Source of the DNA: KACC-23026 sp963829575
GTDB lineage: Bacteria > Bacillota > Bacilli > Bacillales > Sporolactobacillaceae
Reading direction: 5' to 3'
DNA: 64,000 nucleotides
Assembly: GCA_963829575.1 (NCBI GenBank)
Contig: CAWHJF010000016.1
Coordinates: 310,001 to 374,000, forward strand
Positions 1 through 7,978 of the stretch are shown here, piece after piece. The translations under genes and the position numbers were made by a program. Position 1 is the stretch's first letter; each line of letters starts with the position of its first letter. The notes beneath the pieces were generated by a model. That model made no database searches. It was not told the DNA's origin and saw only the letters and a program-made list of their open reading frames with translations.

Positions 1-36
1 TCCCCTCTCCTCGGATCATTCTCCTAACAAAACTCT

Positions 37-65
37 ATAATATACCGATTTTGACAACTTTACAA
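37..65 (-). promoter_or_regulatory. Promoter for a gene lying left of the window
   Basis: On the minus strand a -35 box TTGTAA (60-65) and a -10 box TATTAT (37-42) are separated by 17 bp. A purine-rich SD-like stretch (GAGGAGGGGA in minus sense) occupies positions 1-10, so the start codon must lie just outside the window. In B. subtilis the genes beyond ezrA are braB and nifZ/thiI, but the identity here cannot be seen. Confidence 0.5.
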
Positions 66-103
66 CCAAAAAAAGAGAAGTTAACGCTTAGCGTTAACTT
101 CTT
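65..103 (-). terminator. Intrinsic terminator after ezrA
   Basis: A perfect 12-bp stem (76-87 with 91-102, loop TTA) begins six bases after the ezrA stop codon and is followed, in minus sense, by a T-run. It ends the ezrA transcript and separates it from the promoter at 37-65. Confidence 0.85.
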
Positions 104-108
104 AAATG

Positions 109-1809
109 TCAGCTGATGTGTTGTTCCAATTCAACTTGAAATTGTTTGAGGGCATTTGGATCGACCGTTTCAATCGCATTTGCTACAATTTCAACAGCTT
201 CGACATAATTATAGGTTCTAAAATAGTCTTCTGAGCGCCGTAATTCTTCATCTAATTTCGGATAGTGTCTTCTGTAGCGATTTCCGTACTGAATCAATTT
301 TTCTGTAAGAATAGCGGATTCCACCATTTCAGAGGTTTTGTCATAGACGAGCCCCACTTGTTCCTCTGCTTCATTTAGAGCTTGCTGAATCAAGTCCATT
401 GAGAGCGGCTTATCACTCAGACGATCTTGGACTTCTGATAAAAGCTCGTTCGCCTCTTCTAATAAGTCCATGTACGTCGTCGGAACACCTGGCAAATTAC
501 TTTTTTGAACCAGACGGCGAGAGTCCAGAAGCGTATTCTTTAAAGATTGCAGAACTTCTTTTGCTGCCCATTCATCTTGTCGCAAATGACTCAAGCGTTC
601 CCGATAAGCCTCAGCATTTTCATGAAGTTCCTTTAGATGGATGCGCATATCTTCCACTTTTTCATTCAAAATACTGAATGCCTGTTTATTTTCAGCAAAC
701 ACAAGATCAATTTCTTCAAACTCTTTTGAAAGATCTTGATAGACCCGATCTAGCGTTTCCTGTGTTTGGAAATGTGCTTCGTCCAATATGTAACCTTTTT
801 GAATTTCAGCGGTTTCTTGGTTCATCAAGCGGATCTCTTCTGACACAATGCTTAAATCATGTTTGAAAGACGGCACTTCTTTTTTGAGATGATAACGGGT
901 TTCCACTTCTTTTTCTAATTGGCTATAGATCCATTCCAATTGTTCAAACGTTGTCACAAGACCCGCTCGGACTTCGTCAAAGTGACCAGATACAAGCGCT
1001 TCTTCATAAACCTTCAAATGATCGTGTAACTCCAATAAAAACGTATCAATCTTCAAATGATCCAGCACATAGTCATCATTAAGCATTTCCTGAACGCCAG
1101 CTTCAAGCTCTTTGACTCGATGAGGCAAGATCGTTCGAATATCTTTGTAGTATTTCGGAATATCTAGAACAAGCGTTTCAAGTCGGGCAAGGTGCTCACC
1201 AATTTGCTCCAGTAGGTCACGGCCTAAGATCACATTCCCCTTGCCAATTTCTTCTTCATAATTGGTAAGAGCCTGTTCGAGTTTGGCAAGTTCGGATTCC
1301 AGATATCCAATTGCTTCCTTAAACTCGCCTCGTTTTGTGATAAGAAGTTTCTTTAACTCGTGATACCGCTCTTTAATCGGAATCACATTCTTCTTATTGA
1401 GCTCTTCACTTTCCACAACAATGTTTAAATCTTCAAGCATTTCAGAGATTCGAGCTTCAATCGAATCCATCTGTTCTTGAACCGTGTTCAAAATCTGTTT
1501 AGCCCGTTTAAAGCGATATTTGTCGGCAAACTCTTCAACTTCAAAGAGTTCTTCTTCAACCGTTGGGAGATGTAGCGTGATGATATCATCCCAATCCCGT
1601 CGCCATTGTTCAAATTTTTCTTCCGTTTCGCCACCCATTGTCATGGATTTTACTTTAGAGATTTCCTCGGTAATCGGCCGATTCATAACGCTGATCTTCC
1701 AATTTTCAAACCGATCAACCTCTTGATAAACTTTTCGTCTCTTATAGGCTCCGTAACCAACCAATAGAGCAACTAAAACGATAATGGCAATTATTGTGTA
1801 AAGCACCAC
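109..1809 (-). CDS. ezrA: Septation ring formation regulator EzrA
   Basis: EzrA is a membrane-anchored, spectrin-like inhibitor and organiser of FtsZ rings, and also links the divisome to PBP1. The 566-residue product has one N-terminal transmembrane helix (about residues 4-20) followed by a short basic stretch and then an almost entirely coiled-coil cytoplasmic body. This architecture, the length (B. subtilis about 562) and the conserved block around residues 34-100 (ENWK..., ADKYRFK) identify it. The start is a GTG; GGGGGAGCA lies just upstream, and a second GTG immediately follows, so the start could be one codon later. It is transcribed alone and ends in a terminator. In B. subtilis hisJ lies between ezrA and refZ; here it is missing. 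Confidence 0.95.
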   Translation of the reverse strand: MVLYTIIAIIVLVALLVGYGAYKRRKVYQEVDRFENWKISVMNRPITEEISKVKSMTMGGETEEKFEQWRRDWDDIITLHLPTVEEELFEVEEFADKYRFKRAKQILNTVQEQMDSIEARISEMLEDLNIVVESEELNKKNVIPIKERYHELKKLLITKRGEFKEAIGYLESELAKLEQALTNYEEEIGKGNVILGRDLLEQIGEHLARLETLVLDIPKYYKDIRTILPHRVKELEAGVQEMLNDDYVLDHLKIDTFLLELHDHLKVYEEALVSGHFDEVRAGLVTTFEQLEWIYSQLEKEVETRYHLKKEVPSFKHDLSIVSEEIRLMNQETAEIQKGYILDEAHFQTQETLDRVYQDLSKEFEEIDLVFAENKQAFSILNEKVEDMRIHLKELHENAEAYRERLSHLRQDEWAAKEVLQSLKNTLLDSRRLVQKSNLPGVPTTYMDLLEEANELLSEVQDRLSDKPLSMDLIQQALNEAEEQVGLVYDKTSEMVESAILTEKLIQYGNRYRRHYPKLDEELRRSEDYFRTYNYVEAVEIVANAIETVDPNALKQFQVELEQHIS

Positions 1810-2115
1810 TGCTCCCCCATTCCCCGGGATCCTCTAAAAAGCCCTTAATATTTATACGCTCACCATTTTTCAAGAAACCGCCACAATGACTATTCACAGA
1901 AAATTCTGTCGTAAGGTGGCTAAAATGGTCGAAATATGAAACTTATATGTAGTTTCTATCATATCATGGAAATAGTCGATTTGGACACTCCTTTTAGTAA
2001 ATTTTTAGGAATGTTTCAGAGGAAAAACGAGGTTGAGCAGCGTTTACCCATTTTTTCTAAGTTTCCTTTTCTTTGACTCGAGTTGCTCCTCAGCATGGCC
2101 TCTCATAGGAGCCGC
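1810..2115. other. Intergenic region upstream of ezrA
   Basis: About 300 bp without a credible gene. It should carry the ezrA promoter; the best I can find in minus sense is a TATGAT-like -10 near 1965 with a poor -35, so it is not called. A short inverted repeat (AGAAACTA/AGTTTC type) lies near 1935-1962. Confidence 0.4.
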
Positions 2116-2147
2116 AAAAAAAAGGACCCCCATACAGGTGTCCTTTT
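2116..2147 (-). terminator. Intrinsic terminator after refZ
   Basis: AAAAGGAC (2120-2127) pairs with GTCCTTTT (2140-2147), extended by further G-C pairs. The minus-strand transcript runs into a T-tract (A-run 2116-2123 on the plus strand). It lies 14 bp past the refZ stop. Confidence 0.8.
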
Positions 2148-2160
2148 CTAGAAGTTCTTA

Positions 2161-2793
2161 TTAAATCGCCTTTTGCTCACGTGAAGTTGGGAGTAATCCT
2201 TTTGCCCATTTATCCAAATGCTTTAGATAATGGGTTAGAAATGAGGTTTGAGTCGGTTGGAGCCCATACACTTTTTGGATATATTGAGGTTGACTAAAAG
2301 GGAGCATGACCATATCCCGGAACTGCATGATTAAAAAATCGAGAAAATAGCCGGTTTTCGCCTCAATAAGATTCAACCGTTTGAAAAGGGCTTCCAATAA
2401 GTACTTTTCCTTCATCAAATAGGTCGTCATAATTTCCCGTGTTAAAATGGAATCCATGGTGATCTCACGAAAGACAAATCGTGCCATGTAATAATTTTCG
2501 GCTTGGAAATTTAACAGATGTTCAGCTAAGTCCACAATCGTTTGACCGTTGATCGAGTCGTTTGCTGTTTCTCCTATAAATCCTTCAAGTTCAGATAGGT
2601 ATCCCTTTAAAAAAGCTTCCATTAATTGTTCAAGTAGCGCCTTCTTCCCCCCAAAATAGTAAGAAATAAGGGCCACATTAACACCGGCTTCTGTTGCAAT
2701 GGCACGAACCGACGTACCATTATATCCATACATATGAAAGAGACGACTTGCAGCATCTAATACAGCTTGTCGCGTGTCCGTACTTTTGACCAT
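2161..2793 (-). CDS. refZ: TetR-family regulator RefZ (YttP)
   Basis: RefZ is a TetR-family DNA-binding protein that, at the onset of sporulation in B. subtilis, binds motifs flanking oriC and promotes the shift of FtsZ from midcell to the pole. The N-terminal helix-turn-helix (about residues 5-50, containing GYNGTSVRAIATEAGVNVA and ISYYFGGK) is typical TetR, followed by a helical ligand/dimer domain; the total is 210 residues. The assignment rests on that sequence plus its place between ezrA and msrC, as in B. subtilis. The longest frame begins at a GTG four codons earlier, but AAGGTGGTG is spaced correctly only for the ATG at 2793. It could in principle be an ordinary TetR repressor, but position argues for RefZ. 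Confidence 0.82.
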   Translation of the reverse strand: MVKSTDTRQAVLDAASRLFHMYGYNGTSVRAIATEAGVNVALISYYFGGKKALLEQLMEAFLKGYLSELEGFIGETANDSINGQTIVDLAEHLLNFQAENYYMARFVFREITMDSILTREIMTTYLMKEKYLLEALFKRLNLIEAKTGYFLDFLIMQFRDMVMLPFSQPQYIQKVYGLQPTQTSFLTHYLKHLDKWAKGLLPTSREQKAI

Positions 2794-3019
2794 TATGCTC
2801 ACCACCTTATGAGAAACACGTTCAAGAGCGGATTCAAAAAGGCTCCTCCAAGTTCACTGGACAGCATGATTCCATCCCTACGCTTGCTTTGTGAAAGGCT
2901 CATAATCTAACATTTCGAGACTTGTGAAGGAATCCCTTCTATTGATTCTCGACATAAAAAGTGAAACCAATGGCTCATTTTGTTAAAATAAGGCTAGCTA
3001 AGACGAAAGGTGAGGATTT

Positions 3020-3502
3020 ATGATGTTTTCTGTCGCAAAGTATTCAGGCACCATTGAAGAAAAATATGATCAAGTCACCCGGCATCTTCAATCATTACTT
3101 GAAGATGAGCCGGATCGAATTGCAAACCTCGCAAATACATCCGCCTTACTTGCTCAATTTCTAGAGGACATTAATTGGGTCGGGTTTTATTTATATGATG
3201 GGAACGAGCTTGTCCTTGGACCATTTCAGGGACTGCCTGCATGCATTCGGATTGCTTTAGGAAAAGGCGTCTGTGGAAAAGCCGCATTGGACAATACCAC
3301 GATTCGGGTAGAGGACGTGAATCAGTTTCCTGGTCATATTGCTTGTGACGCCGCCTCACAATCTGAAATTGTCCTTCCCATTAAAAAGGGCGGTGCATTA
3401 ATCGGTGTTTTAGACATCGACAGCCCAAGAACCAATCGATTCAGCGAAGAAGACCAGAAGGGACTCGAAAAATTAGTCAAAGTACTGACGAATTATATCT
3501 AA
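3020..3502 (+). CDS. msrC: Free methionine-(R)-sulfoxide reductase (GAF-domain fRMsr, YtsP)
   Basis: This cytosolic enzyme reduces free L-methionine-(R)-sulfoxide using a GAF-fold active site with redox cysteines. The 160-residue protein is a single GAF domain with the family signature: GPFQG..AC at 68-75, GKGVCG at 81-86 and PGHIACDA at 104-111, giving Cys75, Cys85 and Cys109. The SD GGTGAGG at 3009-3015 serves either of two adjacent ATGs (3020 or 3023). It is the divergent neighbour of refZ, as in B. subtilis (yttP-ytsP). Its terminator hairpin has been split and duplicated by an IS1182-type insertion (see repeat entries). Confidence 0.93.
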   Translation: MMFSVAKYSGTIEEKYDQVTRHLQSLLEDEPDRIANLANTSALLAQFLEDINWVGFYLYDGNELVLGPFQGLPACIRIALGKGVCGKAALDNTTIRVEDVNQFPGHIACDAASQSEIVLPIKKGGALIGVLDIDSPRTNRFSEEDQKGLEKLVKVLTNYI

Positions 3503-3507
3503 AAAAC

Positions 3508-3536
3508 AAGGCGTCCTACCTAATGGTAGACGCCTT
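3508..3536. repeat. Left copy of duplicated terminator hairpin (29 bp target duplication)
   Basis: The 29-bp palindromic sequence here is identical to 4401-4429. It forms AAGGCGTC-..TACC-TAAT-GGTA-GACGCCTT. Upstream flanking AAAAAAC would pair with the GTTT that follows the right copy, so joining the outer flanks regenerates a longer perfect terminator. This is the expected trace of an insertion that duplicated its palindromic target. Confidence 0.85.
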
Positions 3537-3797
3537 CAGGTTGTCGAAAAAGTCTTCGGCAGCCTTTTTTACACCATTCAACTTTAACAAATCACCGCAC
3601 TAATGTGTTATAATGTTGTTATAACTATTGTATAAAACTTCGTTTAATATGCGGAAATAAGCTCGCTTTCCCGCAGGACTAAGGAGCGCTTCTTAGAGCG
3701 TAATCTTCGCAGAAAAATCGTGGTTACACGATTTTTTGAGTCTCGCCTATATCCGCTGGGTTAACTGTAACTGACGTTCCATTTATTAATAAATGGA

Positions 3798-4139
3798 ATG
3801 GGGATAGGGTCCATGTTACGATCTAACAAAAGTAAACAGAGTGAAATTGAATGTGTATCGATTGAAGACTTGGTGCCAGAGGATCATCTTCTTCGAAGAA
3901 TTGATCAATACATCGATTTTTCATTCCTCCTAGAAAAGGTTAGACACCTTTATTCAGAGGATAATGGTCGTCCATCCATTGACCCCATCGCCTTATTTAA
4001 AATGATGTGTATTGGCTATCTATATGGCATTCGATCCGAACGACAACTAGAAAAAGAGAGCCAGGTCAACGTCGATTATCGTTGGTTTTTAGGTTTGAAT
4101 CTTACAGAATATAAAAAAGATCGCCAATCACCTCGCTAA
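3798..4139 (+). pseudogene. Truncated IS1182-family transposase (N-terminal domain only)
   Basis: The 113-codon frame contains the IS1182/DUF772 N-terminal module: ECVSIEDLVPEDHLLRRID..., GRPSIDPIALFKMM, GIRSERQLEKE and NVDYRWFLGLNL. After that point (about residue 103) homology stops and an unrelated tail KKDRQSPR leads to a stop. The DDE catalytic domain, normally some 300 further residues, is absent, so it cannot encode an active transposase. The break is a deletion, not a frameshift, because the downstream DNA shows no transposase in any frame. An ATG at 3813 is an alternative start. Confidence 0.85.
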
Positions 4140-4202
4140 GCTTACAGGTCGTTGACGATCTTCTTAGCTCATTTATTTATGAGCTAAATACAAAATAACC
4201 AA

Positions 4203-4311
4203 GTGGAAATCGCGAGACGCCTGCGGAAAAACGGGCGGCCGAGACCCCGCAACCCCTATTTAAAGTGAGGAGGCTCGGACGTTCGTCCGCGGCAAGCGAG
4301 CGAATTTCCAC
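4203..4311. repeat. GC-rich imperfect palindrome inside the IS remnant
   Basis: GTGGAAAT (4203-4210) and ATTTCCAC (4304-4311) bracket about 109 bp of GC-rich, internally self-complementary sequence (CTGCGG..CCGCGG, GGAGGCTCGG). Composition is clearly higher in GC than its surroundings. It resembles the dispersed hairpin repeats found in many Bacillaceae genomes; whether it is a nested MITE or a repeat that arrived with the IS is not decidable here. Confidence 0.55.
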
Positions 4312-4400
4312 AATTTGATCAAAAAACAATAAATTATAGCGTTCAAAAACTGCAAAAAAAATCGAGTGTAGAGAAAAATAGGGGGTTTCTCTACACTCTG

Positions 4401-4429
4401 AAGGCGTCCTACCTAATGGTAGACGCCTT
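4401..4429. repeat. Right copy of duplicated terminator hairpin
   Basis: Identical over 29 bp to 3508-3536. It contains the TAG stop codon of dgcP (4409-4411) and now acts as the dgcP terminator hairpin; the T-run that a minus-strand transcript would have had after it (AAAAAA at 3501-3506) is left stranded beside the other copy. Confidence 0.85.
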
Positions 4430-6691
4430 GTTTATTTCAACAGGCTCCTTTTGAACCTGTGCGATGACGACACGATTCTTCCCAGAATTCTTCGCTTCAT
4501 AGAGCGCCTCATCCGCCTGCAAAAAGAGTTTATCATGATTTTTTTCAGAAAAGCTATTTTCCCAACAAGATAAACCACAAGAAATCGTAACTTTTGGCGA
4601 AGATTTCGTTGCTATTTTTTGTACCAAGCGCGAAGCAATCGGCACCGCTTCATTCGTCGTCACATTAGGGAGATAGACCGCTAATTCCTCTCCTCCCCAA
4701 CGAGCAGAAATATCTTGCTCTCGCGTGCCCGATTGGATGAGTTGAGCAACCTGAATTAACACTTGGTCCCCTACCAAATGGCCGTGTCTGTCATTGACCT
4801 GTTTAAAATTATCCAAATCAATCAATAACAGCACCCCGGAACGATCCTCCTTAAATGAACGCTGAATTCGGTCGTTTAAATAAGAACGATTGTATAGTTT
4901 GGTAAGTTGGTCGGTAATCACCAGTCGCTCTAATTCTTCCCTTAAACGAGCATTGATGACAGCCAATGTGGAGTGATGGACAATCGCCTGCATGACTTTA
5001 AAACCGTCAAACGTAAACTGGTAAGGATTATGGTGAAGCGCGACGACAATTCCAAACAAATGACCATCCTGAATCATTGGAATGGCCATCAAAGAGCGAA
5101 ATTCAAAATCATCCCAATCCGCTTCAGCAGCCATATCACCAAGAAAAAGCGCCTCGCCCATCTTTATAATTTGAGAATTTAATTGTTCGACCAGCCCAAG
5201 GCTACGCTCCGTGTGAAAAAACGGCGTACTCGACACGTACGCCTCCCAACGTGAACCTCCTTCAAGGTTGTAAAACCCCACTTCTTCCGCACTAAAAGAA
5301 TCCTTGATTTGTTGAATAAGATAAGGGATTGTTTCACTAATTCGCAATTGGCTGTTCATCCGCTCAGATACTTGATTGATCAACTGCAAATCCGAAATGG
5401 AGCGTTGCGATTGTTGATAAAGTTTTGCATTTTCTAATGCATGTCCTGCAGTGGTCGCTTGGAGTTGAATAAAGGACAACTCGTCTTCCTCATAAAATAC
5501 ATTTTCAGGTGTTTGGATGATAAACACCCCATACACCCCTTGTCTCCCATTTAAAGGCGCATAAATGGACGTCTTTCTGTTATCCTCATGATCCACACGC
5601 AATTCGCCTTTAACAAATGCTTCCATGGCAAGCGGCTCTTTACGAAGTGGGTCAAGTCCTGAATCGGACACCACGAGTTTGACGGAACACTCTGGATACA
5701 AGCGTACAATTGAATGAACCACTTCCTCAAGGATCTCCTGCTGATCCATTGAGGAATGGAATTTGGTGGTCACAGAATACAACTGTTTATACCGTTTTCC
5801 ATTATTGATAATTTGGGCATAGTTTTGAATTTGACCCAAAAGTTTAGAGATATGATCAATGACTTCATTAAGGGTCTCAACTTCATGGTCAGAAAGAGAC
5901 CGACCGGTTTTCAATAAAATAATGGCTATATAGTATAGGCGACCCTTTACCGGAATTAAGAGGTAGTTCGACTCGTCGGATGCAGCCAAACCACTAAAGG
6001 GTTCTTTTCCTTCATTAAAAAGAGGCAATAATTCGGCCGCTTTGAAGGGTTGAATGGTCGTCACTTGACCTGCAACGGTCTTTAAGGATAAATAAGCCTT
6101 TTTGTAGGTTTGCCCAGAAGCCTCATCTGTTCCATAAACAAATTCAAATTGTTTTTTCTTCCGATCTAACTGAAAAAGAGCCGTTTCACCGTGAAATTGA
6201 TTCGAAAGATAGTCCACAAAATGAACGAGACTGACATCGATTTTATTAAAATAATTGGTTTTATGCAGGAGATAAAATAAGATCTCTTTAAGATCCAATT
6301 TTACTTCATTTTGATGATAGGTTTGAGGAGTTGTCTCATTTTTTATCGATAATATAGTGAGGTGGCTTAAAAAAGCTTGCAACAGGTTCTCAACAAAAGG
6401 AAAACCATTTTTCAAAACAACGGCTACAAAGGTTCCAGCCTTATTGGATGTTTCTGCATGAGCCAACGAGGAGTGAGAGGTTAGGTAATCGAAGGCACAA
6501 TCGAACACACTCATTTTCTTTTCTTCTAAAAAAAGCGAAAGGGTGTCTTCTTCATAATAAAAGGATTGAATGAGTTGAGCGTCTTGATACCAAAATAAAC
6601 CCGTTGGCCCAATCTCTTTCATTAATCCACTTAAATGATCAAAGGACTGTTGGATTAAATTCGTATGTAAAGAGGGTGAATGAACTTCCAT
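4409..6691 (-). CDS. dgcP: Diguanylate cyclase DgcP (YtrP), GAF-GGDEF
   Basis: A cytosolic diguanylate cyclase that makes cyclic di-GMP. The 760-residue protein has a long N-terminal part with GAF-like modules (for example about 300-430 and 440-580) and a C-terminal GGDEF domain from about 588. The active site is RWGGEEL with GGEE at 666-669, and an inhibitory site RxxD (REQD, 657-660) lies exactly five residues before it, so product feedback inhibition is likely. No transmembrane segment is evident. B. subtilis DgcP is about 579 residues, so this version has an extended N-terminus. SD GGGAGATGG precedes the ATG. It sits between msrC and rpsD as in B. subtilis; its 3' end overlaps a duplicated terminator. 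Confidence 0.9.
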   Translation of the reverse strand: MEVHSPSLHTNLIQQSFDHLSGLMKEIGPTGLFWYQDAQLIQSFYYEEDTLSLFLEEKKMSVFDCAFDYLTSHSSLAHAETSNKAGTFVAVVLKNGFPFVENLLQAFLSHLTILSIKNETTPQTYHQNEVKLDLKEILFYLLHKTNYFNKIDVSLVHFVDYLSNQFHGETALFQLDRKKKQFEFVYGTDEASGQTYKKAYLSLKTVAGQVTTIQPFKAAELLPLFNEGKEPFSGLAASDESNYLLIPVKGRLYYIAIILLKTGRSLSDHEVETLNEVIDHISKLLGQIQNYAQIINNGKRYKQLYSVTTKFHSSMDQQEILEEVVHSIVRLYPECSVKLVVSDSGLDPLRKEPLAMEAFVKGELRVDHEDNRKTSIYAPLNGRQGVYGVFIIQTPENVFYEEDELSFIQLQATTAGHALENAKLYQQSQRSISDLQLINQVSERMNSQLRISETIPYLIQQIKDSFSAEEVGFYNLEGGSRWEAYVSSTPFFHTERSLGLVEQLNSQIIKMGEALFLGDMAAEADWDDFEFRSLMAIPMIQDGHLFGIVVALHHNPYQFTFDGFKVMQAIVHHSTLAVINARLREELERLVITDQLTKLYNRSYLNDRIQRSFKEDRSGVLLLIDLDNFKQVNDRHGHLVGDQVLIQVAQLIQSGTREQDISARWGGEELAVYLPNVTTNEAVPIASRLVQKIATKSSPKVTISCGLSCWENSFSEKNHDKLFLQADEALYEAKNSGKNRVVIAQVQKEPVEINKASTIR

Positions 6692-6851
6692 AGCGCGCCA
6701 TCTCCCAATTAATTTTAAATAGTTATCATATGTATATATTCAAAAAATATAGTCTATTATATTATAAATCACAATACCATTAAATTCCTAGTTTTATTTT
6801 TCCTAAACCCACCTTTCTATGGTAGAATGAACTATAAGACTGTGGGATCAC

Positions 6852-6880
6852 TTGACTTCATGGTCTAAAGTTAATATAAT
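6852..6880 (+). promoter_or_regulatory. Sigma-A promoter of rpsD
   Basis: TTGACT (6852-6857), a 17-bp spacer and a perfect TATAAT (6875-6880). Transcription would start near 6887, leaving a leader of about 187 nt before rpsD. Confidence 0.85.
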
Positions 6881-6886
6881 GGAATT

Positions 6887-7073
6887 TGTGTAAAATGAGA
6901 CAGCGCATGATTCGTTCTTGAGCTCTAGTTTGTTCCTCAGTTTCTTAGAAGATTCATGAGGTGCATCGCGTAACCTCTCCTGTCGGGCGAGGGTGCATGA
7001 AACAAACTATCTTAATGAAACCGTCTTGCATGTCATTTTTATGCAACAAAATGACAAAGGAGGAGTCATTACT
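6887..7073 (+). promoter_or_regulatory. rpsD leader, probable S4 autoregulatory RNA
   Basis: The about 187-nt untranslated leader has several pairable segments (for example GAGGT..ACCTC around 6958-6978) and precedes a strong SD. In Bacillus, ribosomal protein S4 represses its own mRNA by binding such a leader. I infer the same here from length, position and structure potential; I did not fold it against the known model. Confidence 0.5.
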
Positions 7074-7676
7074 ATGGCTCGATATACTGGTCCAAGTTGG
7101 AAAAAATCTCGTCGCTTAGGTATTTCACTTAGCGGTACGGGTAAAGAAATCGAAAAGCGTCCTTACGCACCAGGACAACACGGTCCTAACCAACGTCGTA
7201 AACTTTCTGAGTATGGTTTACAACTACAAGAAAAACAAAAGCTTCGTTTTATGTATGGCATCAATGAGCGTCAATTCCGTCGCATTTTTGATGATGCTGG
7301 TAAAATGAAAGGTGTTCATGGTGAGAACTTCATGGTTCTTCTTGAATCCCGTTTAGATAATATTGTTTACCGTATGGGTCTTGCTCGTACGCGTCGTCAA
7401 GCACGTCAACTTGTCTCTCATGGTCATATTCTTATAAACGGCAAGCGTGTGGATATTCCTTCTTACCGCGTTGCTCCAGGTGAAGTGATTGGTGTTCGTG
7501 AAAAATCACGCAACCTTGACATCATTAAAGAAGCGATTGAAACAACAAACTTCGTACCAGAATATGTGACATTTGATGAAGCGACTCTTGAAGGAACTTA
7601 TGTGCGTTTCCCTGAACGTTCTGAGCTTCCTGCTGAGATTACAGAAGCGTTGATCGTCGAATTCTATTCTCGTTAA
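7074..7676 (+). CDS. rpsD: 30S ribosomal protein S4
   Basis: S4 nucleates 16S rRNA 5'-domain folding in the small ribosomal subunit. The 200-residue product shows the full-length zinc-free S4 fold: MARYTGPSWKKSRRLG at the start, KRPYAPGQHG, the S4 RNA-binding domain (LESRLDNIVYRMG... HGHILINGKRV) and the C-terminal EFYSR. The upstream in-frame extension is discarded because AAAGGAGGAG stands at the right distance from the ATG at 7074 and the family starts with MARY. Its own promoter and long leader suggest autoregulation. Unlike B. subtilis it is followed by a PBP gene and not by tyrS. Confidence 0.98.
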   Translation: MARYTGPSWKKSRRLGISLSGTGKEIEKRPYAPGQHGPNQRRKLSEYGLQLQEKQKLRFMYGINERQFRRIFDDAGKMKGVHGENFMVLLESRLDNIVYRMGLARTRRQARQLVSHGHILINGKRVDIPSYRVAPGEVIGVREKSRNLDIIKEAIETTNFVPEYVTFDEATLEGTYVRFPERSELPAEITEALIVEFYSR

Positions 7677-7684
7677 GCTTTAAG

Positions 7685-7720
7685 AAAAACGGATTGCCAG
7701 TTGGCAGTCCGTTTTTTTAT
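7685..7720 (+). terminator. Intrinsic terminator after rpsD
   Basis: AAACGGA-TGCCA-GT-TGGCA-GTCCGTTT stem-loop followed by a run of seven T residues, starting 8 bp after the rpsD stop. Confidence 0.9.
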
Positions 7721-7795
7721 TTTATCTTGATCAAACCCTGTTCCAACTTGCACTCTCCTCCCCCCGACTATGAAAATAATTTCAAACACAATCTA

Positions 7796-7823
7796 TTGAT
7801 TATATGGTAAAGTAGAATAGATA
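7796..7823 (+). promoter_or_regulatory. Possible promoter of the PBP gene
   Basis: TTGATT (7796-7801) and TAGATA (7818-7823) are 16 bp apart. The match is only fair. If used, transcription begins near 7830 and includes the structured leader. Confidence 0.35.
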
Positions 7824-7864
7824 TCCAAGTAGATTTGGAATCTTTTATTTTGCTACAAACTGAC

Positions 7865-7957
7865 CTACAATCCCGTTTTAAAAAAGGGAGAATCCTGAGC
7901 CAGATGAAACATATTGGCTCGCTAGGCAAGGACTGAAAAAAGGATTCCAGATTGTGG
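7865..7957 (+). promoter_or_regulatory. Structured 5' leader of the PBP gene (uncharacterised)
   Basis: Nested complementary segments can be read directly: an outer helix CTACAATC (7865-7872) with GATTGTGG (7950-7957), an inner helix GAATCCT (7890-7896) with AGGATTC (7941-7947), and a hairpin GAGCCA (7897-7902) with TGGCTC (7915-7920) stacked on it. A 20-nt unpaired stretch (7921-7940) closes the junction, and the SD follows within 8 nt. It matches no riboswitch consensus I can recall. No T-run follows, so any control would be on translation or RNA stability. Confidence 0.4.
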
Positions 7958-7978
7958 AGTTAAGGGAGGAAGAAATGA

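Larger units (their letters stand above)
3537..4400 (+). mobile_element. IS1182-family remnant inserted in the msrC/dgcP terminator
   Basis: An 864-bp degenerate element is bounded by exact 29-bp duplications of a terminator hairpin. Its left end begins CAGGTTGTCGAAAAAGTC; the inverted right end begins CAGAGTGTAGAGAAAC, matching at about 13 of 18 positions, which is a plausible imperfect terminal repeat. Inside are a truncated IS1182-type transposase and a GC-rich imperfect palindrome (4203-4311) where the 3' half of the transposase should be. IS1182-family elements are known to insert at palindromes and to make target duplications of variable length, which fits. An intact element would be about 1.7-2 kb, so roughly half has been lost. 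Confidence 0.8.

Noticed and set aside
399..866. Plus-strand frames inside ezrA
   Set aside because: Antisense shadows of a well-supported gene; no SD, no homology.
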